A DNA stretch of 64,000 bases from Solibacillus sp. R5-41 (GTDB lineage Bacteria > Bacillota > Bacilli > Bacillales_A > Planococcaceae): the NCBI RefSeq assembly GCF_002736105.1, contig NZ_CP024123.1, positions 2,968,001-3,032,000 on the forward strand. Direction: 5' to 3'. Numbering within the stretch: the first letter of the stretch is position 1; the number at the start of each line of letters is the position of its first letter. Positions 56,149-64,000 of this stretch are shown piece after piece. The notes beneath the pieces were generated by a model that worked only from the letters and a program-made list of their open reading frames with translations, did no database searches and was not told the DNA's origin. Both the position numbers and the translations under genes were made by a program.

Positions 56149-56904
56149 ATGCAATTTAGACCTTGTATTGATTTACATGAAGGAAAAGTAAAACAAATCG
56201 TAGGTAGCACGCTCGGTCATACAGATCAAGCGATCATTGAAAATTTTTCGTCTGAACAGGACTCCAGTTATTATGCGGCGTTATTTCAGCAAGACCAATT
56301 AACGGGCGGACATGTCATCATGCTTGGACCTGGTAATAAAGAAGCAGCCATCCGCGCGCTCGCTGCCTATCCATCTGGCTTACAAATTGGCGGTGGCATA
56401 ACGGCGGACAATGCCAAGAAATATATTGACGCAGGAGCTTCTCACGTCATTGTCACGTCGTTTATTTTTCATGAAGGTTTACTCCATATGGACCGCTTAC
56501 AGCAATTAATTAATGCCGTTGGAAAAGAGCGCATTGTCATTGATTTAAGTTGTCGTGAACGAAACGGAAAATGGTTTGTCGTAACAGATAAATGGACAAA
56601 ATTTAGCGATTTTGAAGTGAATGCCGACTCAATAAAAAAGATTGAAAATTACTGTGATGAGCTATTAATACATGCGGTGGATGTAGAGGGCAAACGAAGT
56701 GGAATGCAAGAAAGTTTAGTGCATGATTTAGCGCAGTGGACAACGATTCCTACAACGTATGCTGGCGGAGTCCGTTCACTGGAGGATTTACAAAAATTCG
56801 AACAGCTATCAAACGGTAAACTTCATGTCACTATAGGAAGTGCACTATCCATTTTCGGTGGTGATTTAGCGTATGATTCAGTTGTTAAGTATTGTCAAAA
56901 ATAA
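56149..56904 (+). CDS. hisA: HisA of eukaryotic type (ProFAR isomerase)
   Basis: This 251-residue TIM-barrel enzyme should convert ProFAR to PRFAR in histidine synthesis. It begins QFRPCIDLHEGKVKQIVGST and has LTGGHVIMLGPGNKEAA, GLQIGGGITADNAKKYIDAG, LDLSCR-like IDLSCRERNGKW and HAVDVEGKRSGM. These blocks match fungal and plant HIS6/HISN3 more than the usual bacterial HisA. Catalytic Asp8 and the second Asp in AVDVEG are kept. It stands alone, not in a his operon. Confidence 0.9.
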   Translation: MQFRPCIDLHEGKVKQIVGSTLGHTDQAIIENFSSEQDSSYYAALFQQDQLTGGHVIMLGPGNKEAAIRALAAYPSGLQIGGGITADNAKKYIDAGASHVIVTSFIFHEGLLHMDRLQQLINAVGKERIVIDLSCRERNGKWFVVTDKWTKFSDFEVNADSIKKIENYCDELLIHAVDVEGKRSGMQESLVHDLAQWTTIPTTYAGGVRSLEDLQKFEQLSNGKLHVTIGSALSIFGGDLAYDSVVKYCQK

Positions 56905-56940
56905 AATAAGTTAGCACTGTTTGAAAATACTGCAAGGACA

Positions 56941-56985
56941 AAAAAGCTGCTTGAAAATCGAGAAACTCTCTACTTTCAGGCAGCT
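56941..56985 (-). terminator. Terminator of the MHYT-EAL gene
   Basis: AGCTGCCTGAAA and TTTCAAGCAGCT (minus strand) form the stem, followed by TTTTT, just after the stop. Confidence 0.82.
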
Positions 56986-56989
56986 ATTC

Positions 56990-59044
56990 TTATTTTTTCT
57001 CGACTAACTGTCCATTCATCCATTCTCGAAATTCTTCTGCTGTTAACGGCTTCGAATAATAATAGCCTTGCACAATCGGCTTTTTATCCATTTTCTGAAT
57101 AAATTCCAATTGCGGCTCTGTTTCGACTCCTTCAATTACAACATTTAAGTCCAACGAATAGCATAAAGTGATAATCGATTTTAAAATCGCAGCGTCCTTT
57201 ATCGACTCAGGAACACCGTCGACAAACGATTTATCAATTTTTATCGTGGAAATTGGAATTTCTTTCAAGTAAGACAGCGAGGATAAGCCTGTTCCAAAAT
57301 CATCCAACGCGACAGAAAACCCTTTTTTTCTAAATTTACTTACTGCTAAAATCGCACTTTGTATATCATGTATGACGCTCGTTTCCGTAATTTCTAGTTC
57401 TAGTTGATCAGGCTTAACATGATATTTCAATAAGATTAATTTCAACGTATCCGATAAGCGAGGCGATGTTATATACAAGCCAGGAATATTAATCGAAACT
57501 TGTTGAAACGGGATATTTAATTTATCCCACTGGTCAATTTGCTCACACACTTTCTCAATAATCCAATCCGTTACATCCGATATTTTTTTTGTTTCTTCTA
57601 ACACCGGGATAAATATACCTGGTGATACCATGCCGAATACGGGATGGTTCCAGCGAATTAATGCCTCTAACCCGACTAAACTATCGTGATTAGGGTCAAC
57701 TTTAGGCTGGTAGACAAGAAATAAGTCATCATTCTTCATCGCCGTGTAAATATCTAGGCTTAATTGATTTTCAAAATTAAATGTATGAATATCCGGATTA
57801 AATTCAATCACTTCATGTTTAAATTCCGTTATAGGTGCTTGCAATACCGCAATTGCATTTGAAAACAGCTCCTGAATCGGTTGTTTCACAGTTGATTTTG
57901 AGACCGCGCAAACCATATCAACTGTAATCGTTCGCTCATCTATTACTAGCGGATGCATAAGCACGGCACAAACTCTTTCTAACAAAACATGCAAATGCTG
58001 CGATTGCTCCATTGTTGAACTAACAATTGTAAAACGATTTGCCTCTGTTCGATACATTTTAGTACTTTCAGGCAATAGTCTGTCAATTAGCTCATAAATC
58101 GTTTTAATCATTTCATCAACGAAGTAATAGCCATAACTTGAGTTGTATTTTTCTAAATTATGAATATGTATAATTGCTACTAAATGCGTATCTTTATCAC
58201 TTTTTTGATCATCGGCAAATTGTTTTTGGTTCGGTAATTGTGTTAATCCATCAAAATTTTGCAAGCGATATTCCACGTATTTATCCAGTCGGCTTGTTAA
58301 AAAAGCTAAAATAAATAAACTGCTAATACCGACAGTCACAAAAATAATTAAAAACATAATATTCATTGAATGTGGCTCTGTTCCATCGACAAGATGCAAA
58401 GCGCTTTCACCGATGACATAAAACTGTATCGCTTGCATCCCAGTATAATGCATACTCGTAATCGCGATTGCCAATAAAAGTGCTGCCACTACTTTAACAA
58501 AAATCCTATCCATGAAATTTTTTACAACTGAAAAAATATACAGAGCAGCAAATGAGGCTGCAATTGCTATTAAAATAGATACAGTAAAAATTATTGGTTT
58601 ATAAACATAATATGCATCGATTTTCATTGCGGCCATTCCTAAATAATGCATGAGTGAAATACCCAGACCCATAAAAATACCCGCTACAATATATGAAAAC
58701 AGCTTTTTATTTTTACTATTCGCAAAGTAAAAAGCTAGATAAGAGGCGATAATGGCCGGTACCATCGAAAGCACCGTTATACCTATATGATATTCCATAT
58801 TAATCGGTAGCTCAAATGCACTCATTCCTATAAAATGCATCGACCATACCCCTAGTCCCATTGCTAATGATGCCAGTACTAGCCAAATATTTTTATGAAA
58901 AAAACCATTCCCTTGTATGCGACGATTAATAAATAATGCGGTATAGGATGCACAAAATGCAATCACAAAAGAAAGTAAAACAAGTGGGGCGGAATACTCG
59001 CCTTCAATAATGTGTATATCTGCTGATGCCGGTAGCTCAAACAT
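56990..59044 (-). CDS. MHYT-GGDEF-EAL protein, probable c-di-GMP phosphodiesterase
   Basis: This 684-residue membrane protein has about seven N-terminal helices with three MHYT-type motifs (MHFIGMSA, MHYLGMAA, MHYTGMQA), a sensor proposed to bind copper with oxygen, CO or NO. A degenerate GGDEF domain follows (about 260-420; the signature is replaced by YNSSYGYYFVDE). The C-terminal EAL domain is intact (GLEALIRWNHP, LEITETSVIHD, LDDFGTGLSSLSYLKEIP). It should hydrolyse c-di-GMP rather than make it. It is monocistronic. Confidence 0.92.
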   Translation of the reverse strand: MFELPASADIHIIEGEYSAPLVLLSFVIAFCASYTALFINRRIQGNGFFHKNIWLVLASLAMGLGVWSMHFIGMSAFELPINMEYHIGITVLSMVPAIIASYLAFYFANSKNKKLFSYIVAGIFMGLGISLMHYLGMAAMKIDAYYVYKPIIFTVSILIAIAASFAALYIFSVVKNFMDRIFVKVVAALLLAIAITSMHYTGMQAIQFYVIGESALHLVDGTEPHSMNIMFLIIFVTVGISSLFILAFLTSRLDKYVEYRLQNFDGLTQLPNQKQFADDQKSDKDTHLVAIIHIHNLEKYNSSYGYYFVDEMIKTIYELIDRLLPESTKMYRTEANRFTIVSSTMEQSQHLHVLLERVCAVLMHPLVIDERTITVDMVCAVSKSTVKQPIQELFSNAIAVLQAPITEFKHEVIEFNPDIHTFNFENQLSLDIYTAMKNDDLFLVYQPKVDPNHDSLVGLEALIRWNHPVFGMVSPGIFIPVLEETKKISDVTDWIIEKVCEQIDQWDKLNIPFQQVSINIPGLYITSPRLSDTLKLILLKYHVKPDQLELEITETSVIHDIQSAILAVSKFRKKGFSVALDDFGTGLSSLSYLKEIPISTIKIDKSFVDGVPESIKDAAILKSIITLCYSLDLNVVIEGVETEPQLEFIQKMDKKPIVQGYYYSKPLTAEEFREWMNGQLVEKK

Positions 59045-59154
59045 AGTCCTTTACTCCTCCCCTTCCATTCATCCGTAATTATACTACCGATTATTAACAA
59101 TTTACTAGTATAAACTCGATGAACAGATAAGGCATTGAGATGCACATACACAGT

Positions 59155-59192
59155 AAAAAAGCATGTTGATAAACAAAAATCAACATGCTTTT
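59155..59192 (-). terminator. Terminator of the manganese catalase gene
   Basis: AAAGCATGTTGAT pairs with ATCAACATGCTTT; on the minus strand a T6 run follows, four bases past the stop. Confidence 0.85.
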
Positions 59193-59196
59193 AGTA

Positions 59197-60090
59197 TTAT
59201 ATATTTGCCATTAACCGCTTTGCAATCATTTGAAATTCTTCCGGTCCAATCCCCGGTGCAAATTCCTCTGGCAATTCATCTAACTCTGGAATTTTATAAC
59301 CCTTCGGCGCACCTTGCTGCACAATGAGTGGCTCGTTCGTAATCGGATGTGTACCTTTCCAAATTTTGTTGATGTCCTCGTAATCACCTACGTAATTCCA
59401 CGTGAACAGCACGTTGCCATAACCGCGATCCTCATATTTGCGCGCCTGATTGAACACTCGATTATCTAAACTTGGTATCGGCAACATCCTTGTCACATCA
59501 AGTCCTGTTGCCATTTCTATTGCCTTCGCATAAGCGATAACATGCACCCCTCCACGCACTAATAAATAGCCAATCATTTCTCGTGCGGTAGGATGATCTG
59601 TCATCTCAAAAACACGCATTTTATGTGTTCTCGCACCACACTCTAAAAAGAAATTATGCAATAAATCTAATACTAAGTTCCCACTTGAGAAAACATTCTC
59701 CCCAGTCCAAGGCTTGCCCATTGAATCAAATGGTAAGGAAGTTTGAGCGGATGCGATAAAACTCTGTGTATTACGCATATTTTTTCCATTTTGTAATGGC
59801 GTCATATTTGGAGGAGCAGTAAAAGAGGAATTTTTATTCAACAAATTGATCGTATTGGCAACAAGTTCCACATGCCCAATTTCTTCGGATGTAATACTTG
59901 CCACTAAATCATAAAATGGCTTTAATTTTTTTTTGCCACGAAAATTAAATGATTGAAACATATAGTTATTTAATGTTGACATTTCGCCAAATTTTCCACC
60001 AAGTAATTCTTGTACTGCACTCGCTGCATTGGCGTCTCCATACTCCAAAAGTGGCAGTTCGATAGGTAATTGATTTACACGATGAAACAA
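59197..60090 (-). CDS. Manganese catalase family protein
   Basis: This 297-residue ferritin-like protein should disproportionate hydrogen peroxide. Di-manganese ligands are visible as an early Glu, TSEEIGHVELV, the Glu of LECGARTHKMRVFE and VRGGVHVIAYAK. A C-terminal Pro/Glu-rich lid (PEEFAPGIGPEEFQMIAK) is typical of the YdbD group. Relatives occur in spores of Bacillus. It lies 66 bp downstream of the YuzF-like gene. Confidence 0.92.
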   Translation of the reverse strand: MFHRVNQLPIELPLLEYGDANAASAVQELLGGKFGEMSTLNNYMFQSFNFRGKKKLKPFYDLVASITSEEIGHVELVANTINLLNKNSSFTAPPNMTPLQNGKNMRNTQSFIASAQTSLPFDSMGKPWTGENVFSSGNLVLDLLHNFFLECGARTHKMRVFEMTDHPTAREMIGYLLVRGGVHVIAYAKAIEMATGLDVTRMLPIPSLDNRVFNQARKYEDRGYGNVLFTWNYVGDYEDINKIWKGTHPITNEPLIVQQGAPKGYKIPELDELPEEFAPGIGPEEFQMIAKRLMANI

Positions 60091-60156
60091 AAATACACCT
60101 CCTAAATTGTCATAGGTAGCATATGACAGCTGAGAGGCGCATATTCATAGGAGGTT

Positions 60157-60372
60157 CTAGGTTCTCGTTAATGGGTTTACCCAAACGACTTGCTCAATAC
60201 GGATAAAAAATGGGACACCATATACATCTAGTGTGATGTAATCTGGACAAATAGAAGTTAAAATCCCCTGCTGAACATGGTTGCCTGTTTGCTGAACAGC
60301 GACCATTTTTCCAAGATAACTTTGTAATGCGTCTAACAAATAGTAATTCGGAAAATTTCCAGGTTGAACCAA
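60157..60372 (-). CDS. YuzF-like protein (DUF2642)
   Basis: This 71-residue protein (YYLLDALQSYLGKMVAVQQT, GILTSICPDYITLDVYGVPF) has the all-beta DUF2642 pattern found in YuzF and some spore-coat-associated proteins. Function is unknown. It stands directly upstream of the manganese catalase on the same strand and probably shares its transcript. Confidence 0.8.
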   Translation of the reverse strand: MVQPGNFPNYYLLDALQSYLGKMVAVQQTGNHVQQGILTSICPDYITLDVYGVPFFIRIEQVVWVNPLTRT

Positions 60373-60387
60373 AAAATCACTCCTTTA

Positions 60388-60575
60388 TCAATTACGCCTC
60401 GGCTAACTTTTGTCCAGATTTTGAATAGTGTTAATTTAGGATGTTGGCCTAAGTTCGTCGCATCCATGCGACAACTGCTAACTGACCTGTATCGTGCAGG
60501 ACTCCTTTCAAAATCTGTGACATCCGCCAGAGGTTTTATCTTCAAACAATGATTGAACACTCATTGTTCGAAGGT
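60388..60575 (+). repeat. Intergenic repeat, family A copy A9 (inverted cassette)
   Basis: Arms CAGATTTTGA (60415-60424) and TCAAAATCTG (60508-60517) enclose a cassette that reads as the reverse complement of the A2 cassette, while the outer parts (CAATTACGCCTCGG, TGACATCCGCCAGAGG) keep the A2 orientation. A tail hairpin ATCTTCAAACAATGA / TCATTGTTCGAAGGT ends the copy. Confidence 0.87.
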
Positions 60576-60622
60576 AAAGCATATTGTACTATATGCTTTA
60601 AAGAAGTGATTCGTTCAGTAAA

Positions 60623-61063
60623 TCATCTTGATTCAACGATTATCGTCACGGGTCCATCATTAATGAGCGCGACGTCCATCATCGCTCCGAAAATACCTGT
60701 TTCTACATGTAGTCCATATGTTTTTAATTGTTCATTAAAGGCATGCCATAATTTTTCAGCAGGTTCTGGTCTTGCTGCTTCAACAAAGCTCGGGCGTTTT
60801 CCTTTGCGTATGTCAGCATATAACGTAAATTGCGATACAGATAAAATTTCACCGTCAACTTCTAAAATCGAACGATTCATTTTTCCTGCTTCATCTTCCC
60901 AAATACGTAAATCGGCAATTTTCTTCGCCACGTAGGCAACATCTTCTTCTGTATCAGTATGCGTAATTCCCACAAGTAAAACATAGCCTTTACGAATAGC
61001 ACCGGTTACCGTACCGTCTACTGTAACAGATGCTTCTTTTGAACGTTGTAATACGACTCTCAT
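60623..61063 (-). CDS. dtd: D-aminoacyl-tRNA deacylase
   Basis: This 146-residue proofreading enzyme removes D-amino acids and glycine from mischarged tRNAs. The catalytic strand motif SQFTLYAD and the cross-subunit Gly-Pro motif in [10 protein letters not shown] are intact. I use the ATG at 61063; a TTG two codons upstream is closer to AAGG. It is downstream of relA as in B. subtilis, with repeat A10 between. Confidence 0.96.
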   Translation of the reverse strand: MRVVLQRSKEASVTVDGTVTGAIRKGYVLLVGITHTDTEEDVAYVAKKIADLRIWEDEAGKMNRSILEVDGEILSVSQFTLYADIRKGKRPSFVEAARPEPAEKLWHAFNEQLKTYGLHVETGIFGAMMDVALINDGPVTIIVESR

Positions 61064-61084
61064 CTTCAAAAACCTTCCCTCTAA

Positions 61085-61338
61085 TCAATTACGCCTCGAC
61101 GTAATTGCGTCCAGATTTTTTTCGAGCTTAGGGCCACAGGACGTGGGTCAGTCAGCCGTTGTCACACGATGTGACGTCTTTAGGCTGACTTCCTCCTTAA
61201 AACTCCTATAAAAATCTGTGACATCCGCCGGGGCATTAACTTGATTCAGCTGGGGTTTGAACCCCCACTGAATAAATTGGATAGTTGTCTATTCATCTCT
61301 CACATATTGAAATGGAGGACTTCAGCTGAAGCAAGTTA
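61085..61338 (+). repeat. Intergenic repeat, family A copy A10 (with cassette)
   Basis: AATTACGCCTCGACGTAATT is followed by CCAGATTTTTTT, a cassette with GCCACAGGACGTGGG and GTTGTCACACGATGTGAC, then AAAAATCTGTGACATCCGCC. The tail has GATTCAGCTGGGG...CCCCCACTGAAT and ends CAAGTTA, where the relA stop codon lies. The cassette is oriented as in A2. Confidence 0.88.
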
Positions 61339-63528
61339 ATTAATGACGCGTTGTACCGAATAAATATCCGGTAATTGCTTAATTTTTTCCACTACTTTAT
61401 GAAGTCCTGATATATTGGAAATCGCAATCGTTAAATGAATTGTTGCAATTTTATCTCGATCAGCACGTCCTGTTACAGCTAAAATATTCGTTTTAGCTTC
61501 ACTTACCGCTTGCATGACATCATTTAAAACACCAGGACGGTCAAATGCCGAAATTTCAATATCAACTGGATACTCTTTTCGTGTATGTGTCACTTCATTT
61601 TCCCATTCAACTTCAATTAGGCGCTCCACTGTACCACCCTCTTGAATGTTTGGACAGTCTGCTCGGTGTACTGAAACACCACGCCCTTTTGTAATAAAAC
61701 CAACGATTTCGTCGCCCGGAACAGGTGTACAGCAGCGCGAAAGGCGAATGAGTAAATTTTCGATTCCTTTTACAATTACGCCCGATTCTGTACGTTTTTT
61801 AGGTGCAGGGTTGTTCATACTCTTTACGATTTTTTCAAGCGCTTCTTCCTGCTCACGTTCCTTACGCATCTTTTCAGCTAAGCGATTGACGATTTGCTGA
61901 GCGGTAATGCCACCTACTCCAACTGCTGCATACAAGTCATCCTCATGGGTATAGTTGAATTTTTCAATGACACGTTTAATGTTTTCATTCGTCAATACTT
62001 CCTTCGCATCAAATTCCTGCGCTTTAATTTCTTTTTCAACCATTTCTTTCCCTTTAACGACACTTTCTTCACGCACATGCTTTTTAAAGAATTGTTTAAT
62101 TTTATTTTTTGCTTGAGAACTTTGTGCAATTTTAATCCAGTCTCTGCTCGGACCGAATGATTGCTTCGATGTGAGTACTTCAATAATGTCGCCCGTTTTC
62201 AGTGGCGTATCAAGTGGTACCATCTTCCCATTTACTTTTGCACCAATTGTTTTATTCCCTACTTCTGAATGGACGCGGTAAGCAAAATCTATCGGCACAG
62301 AGCCTGCTGGTAGCTCGATTACATCCCCTTTTGGTGAAAATACATACACCATGTCCGAAAATAAATCGAATTTTAACGATTCCATAAATTCTGCGGCGTT
62401 CGATGATTCATTTTGGAATTCTAAAATTTCACGGAACCATGTTAACTTTTGGTCAATATTTTCAGCCTTTTCAACAGTTTTACCTTCTTTGTATGCCCAG
62501 TGTGCTGCGATACCGAATTCTGCAATTTTATGCATTTCCTTCGTACGAATCTGCACTTCAAGTGGATCACCATATGGACCAATGACAGTTGTATGAAGCG
62601 ATTGATATAAATTTTGCTTTGGCATCGCAATATAATCTTTAAAGCGGCCAGGCATCGGTTTCCATAATGTATGAATAATTCCGATTACAGCATAACAATC
62701 TTTAATGCTATCCACTAATATGCGAACGGCAAATAAATCATATATTTCATTGAACTGCTTTTTTTGCAACGTCATTTTTCGGTAAATGCTATTTAAATGC
62801 TTTGGTCTGCCGTAAACGTCGGCTTCAATTTCTACTTCTTTCAGCTGTGAATTAATTTCATCCATTACATTATCTAAATAGGCTTCACGCTCATCACGCT
62901 TTTTCTTCATTAAGCTGACAATGCGGTAATATTGTTGCGGATTTAAATAACGTAATGCTGTATCTTCCAGCTCCCATTTTACTTTTGAAATCCCTAAACG
63001 ATGGGCAAGCGGCGCGAAAATTTCGAGTGTTTCCTGTGAAATACGGCGTTGTTTTTCGGCTGGTAAATGCTTCAGCGTTCGCATATTGTGCATACGGTCT
63101 GCTAATTTAATTAAAATCACACGGATGTCCTGCGCCATTGCTACAAACATTTTCCGGTGATTTTCAGCCTGTTGTTCTTCTTTCGACAAATACTTAATTT
63201 TTCCAAGCTTCGTTACGCCATCGACAAGTTTCGCCACTTCTTCACTAAATGCATTCACTAAATCCGCGCGCGTCACATCCGTATCCTCAACAACATCATG
63301 TAAAAAACCTGCTGCTACAGTTTCCGGATCCATTTGAAGCTCAGCTAAAATTCCCGCTACTTGAACAGGATGTATAATATAAGGTTCCCCAGAGCTCCGG
63401 AACTGTTCTTTATGTGCTTCTTTCGCCACCTCGTACGCTTTTACGACAAAGGCAACATGTTCATCATTCATATAGGATTTGGCGAGCTCGAAAACATCTT
63501 CGGGCGCCAATATTTGTTCTTTCGCCAT
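61336..63528 (-). CDS. relA: Bifunctional (p)ppGpp synthetase/hydrolase RelA
   Basis: This 730-residue Rel protein makes and breaks the stringent-response alarmone. The HD hydrolase is intact ([20 protein letters not shown]), as is the synthetase ([24 protein letters not shown]). The TGS domain ([20 protein letters not shown]), zinc-finger region ([24 protein letters not shown]) and C-terminal ACT domain follow. The ATG at 63528 follows AAGGTGG; the frame extends seven codons further up. Confidence 0.97.
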   Translation of the reverse strand: MAKEQILAPEDVFELAKSYMNDEHVAFVVKAYEVAKEAHKEQFRSSGEPYIIHPVQVAGILAELQMDPETVAAGFLHDVVEDTDVTRADLVNAFSEEVAKLVDGVTKLGKIKYLSKEEQQAENHRKMFVAMAQDIRVILIKLADRMHNMRTLKHLPAEKQRRISQETLEIFAPLAHRLGISKVKWELEDTALRYLNPQQYYRIVSLMKKKRDEREAYLDNVMDEINSQLKEVEIEADVYGRPKHLNSIYRKMTLQKKQFNEIYDLFAVRILVDSIKDCYAVIGIIHTLWKPMPGRFKDYIAMPKQNLYQSLHTTVIGPYGDPLEVQIRTKEMHKIAEFGIAAHWAYKEGKTVEKAENIDQKLTWFREILEFQNESSNAAEFMESLKFDLFSDMVYVFSPKGDVIELPAGSVPIDFAYRVHSEVGNKTIGAKVNGKMVPLDTPLKTGDIIEVLTSKQSFGPSRDWIKIAQSSQAKNKIKQFFKKHVREESVVKGKEMVEKEIKAQEFDAKEVLTNENIKRVIEKFNYTHEDDLYAAVGVGGITAQQIVNRLAEKMRKEREQEEALEKIVKSMNNPAPKKRTESGVIVKGIENLLIRLSRCCTPVPGDEIVGFITKGRGVSVHRADCPNIQEGGTVERLIEVEWENEVTHTRKEYPVDIEISAFDRPGVLNDVMQAVSEAKTNILAVTGRADRDKIATIHLTIAISNISGLHKVVEKIKQLPDIYSVQRVIN

Positions 63529-63713
63529 TTTTTGTCCACCTTGTTCCATTTATTTTCACATTTGATATAAATTCAATTGTATAAAAAATAGGGAGGGTAT
63601 GTAAAGGTAGTAGGTCATTTAGTTTTGTAGAAACGTTAAATATGTGAATAATTAAAGTTTTAAGGACATAAAGTACGCTCCGCGAGACACGTTGATGGGC
63701 ATTTTTATCTAGC

Positions 63714-63750
63714 AAAAACCCCGTTTCAAGCTTTTGCCGAAACGGGGTTT
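63714..63750 (-). terminator. apt terminator
   Basis: AAACCCCGTTTC and GAAACGGGGTTT form a 12-bp perfect stem a few bases after the apt stop, followed by TTTTT on the minus strand. Confidence 0.88.
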
Positions 63751-63755
63751 AGAAA

Positions 63756-64000
63756 TTAATATTGAATTAATGTTTTGATTGGGTATTTTGCAATTTTTTG
63801 GCGGCCATTTAACTCTTCAAGCTCAATTAAAAACGCACAGCCAACAACAACTCCACCTAATTGCTCAATAAGTCGAATCGTTGCTTCTACTGTACCACCA
63901 GTAGCTAATAAATCATCACAAATCAATACTTTTTGACCTGGTTTTACAGCATCATGATGCATTGTTAATATATCTGTACCATATTCTAAACCATATTCTG
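63756..64000 (-). CDS. apt: Adenine phosphoribosyltransferase (C-terminal part, runs off window)
   Basis: The last 81 codons of adenine phosphoribosyltransferase, which salvages adenine to AMP with PRPP, are visible. The PRPP-binding loop [20 protein letters not shown] and [14 protein letters not shown] identify it. The first half of the roughly 170-residue protein is beyond the right edge. It lies upstream of relA as in Bacillus and has its own terminator. Confidence 0.95.
   Translation of the reverse strand, partial: EYGLEYGTDILTMHHDAVKPGQKVLICDDLLATGGTVEATIRLIEQLGGVVVGCAFLIELEELNGRQKIAKYPIKTLIQY

Noticed and set aside
61246-61272. GGGGTTTGAACCCCC in repeat tails resembles a tRNA T-arm
   Set aside because: No acceptor, D or anticodon arms surround it in any copy; it is part of the tail hairpin.
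34490-61338. CRISPR array explanation for the repeats
   Set aside because: Copies are kilobases apart, of variable length, and have no regular spacers or cas genes.

Overview
The window looks like chromosome from a low-GC, endospore-forming, competence-gene-carrying Firmicute of the Planococcaceae type (Solibacillus/Lysinibacillus-like; this is inferred from gene content and repeats, no search was run). Sporulation genes (gpr, spoIIP, sigK) and late competence genes (comEA, comEB, comEC) are present, and long stretches keep the Bacillus subtilis yqe/yrr gene order. Almost all genes lie on the minus strand.

Region 1 (1-12.8 kb) is an aromatic meta-cleavage island, all minus strand. Read in the direction of transcription it holds a two-component flavin monooxygenase (HpaC- and HpaB-like), an IclR regulator, 3-hydroxyanthranilate 3,4-dioxygenase, aminocarboxymuconate-semialdehyde decarboxylase, a RidA-type 2-aminomuconate deaminase, a semialdehyde dehydrogenase, oxopentenoate hydratase, acylating acetaldehyde dehydrogenase, hydroxyoxovalerate aldolase, oxalocrotonate decarboxylase, a tautomerase and a TRAP transporter (DctP, DctQ, DctM; DctM runs off the left edge). 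Together these steps could take anthranilate, or a related o-aminobenzoate, through 3-hydroxyanthranilate to pyruvate and acetyl-CoA.

Region 2 (12.8-18.8 kb) is a gene-poor scar. It holds the wreck of an iron-siderophore ABC transporter, a perfect Fur box that now faces a two-gene operon of unknown paralogous proteins, several very small ORFs and a VanZ-like gene. About 45 bp at 13.31 kb duplicate the 3' end of lepA, in direct orientation to the real lepA end at 18.78 kb, as expected of an old integration event at lepA.

Region 3 (18.8-48.2 kb) is core chromosome: lepA, spoIIP, gpr, rpsT, holA, yqzM, comEC/EB/EA, yqeM, rsfS, yqeK, nadD, yhbY, aroE, yqeH, yqeG, psd, pssA, sigK, mtnN, yrrS, greA, udk, the trhP2/trhP1/trmR tRNA-hydroxyuridine genes, mltG, two DUF1292 genes, ruvX and ireB. 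Region 4 (48.2-64 kb) holds alaS with a T-box leader, an MFS transporter with a divergent Crp-like regulator, recD2, a HisA of eukaryotic type, an MHYT-EAL phosphodiesterase, a manganese catalase with a YuzF-like partner, dtd, relA and the end of apt.

The least explained structure is a family of modular intergenic repeats (A1-A10, 34.5-61.3 kb), plus a second family (B1-B5). Family A copies are built from nested inverted repeats. Some arms have changed on both sides so that pairing is kept, one internal segment is inverted in A9 relative to A2, and several copies start exactly at a gene's stop codon. I consider this family, the lepA scar and the Fur-controlled paralogue pair the best leads.
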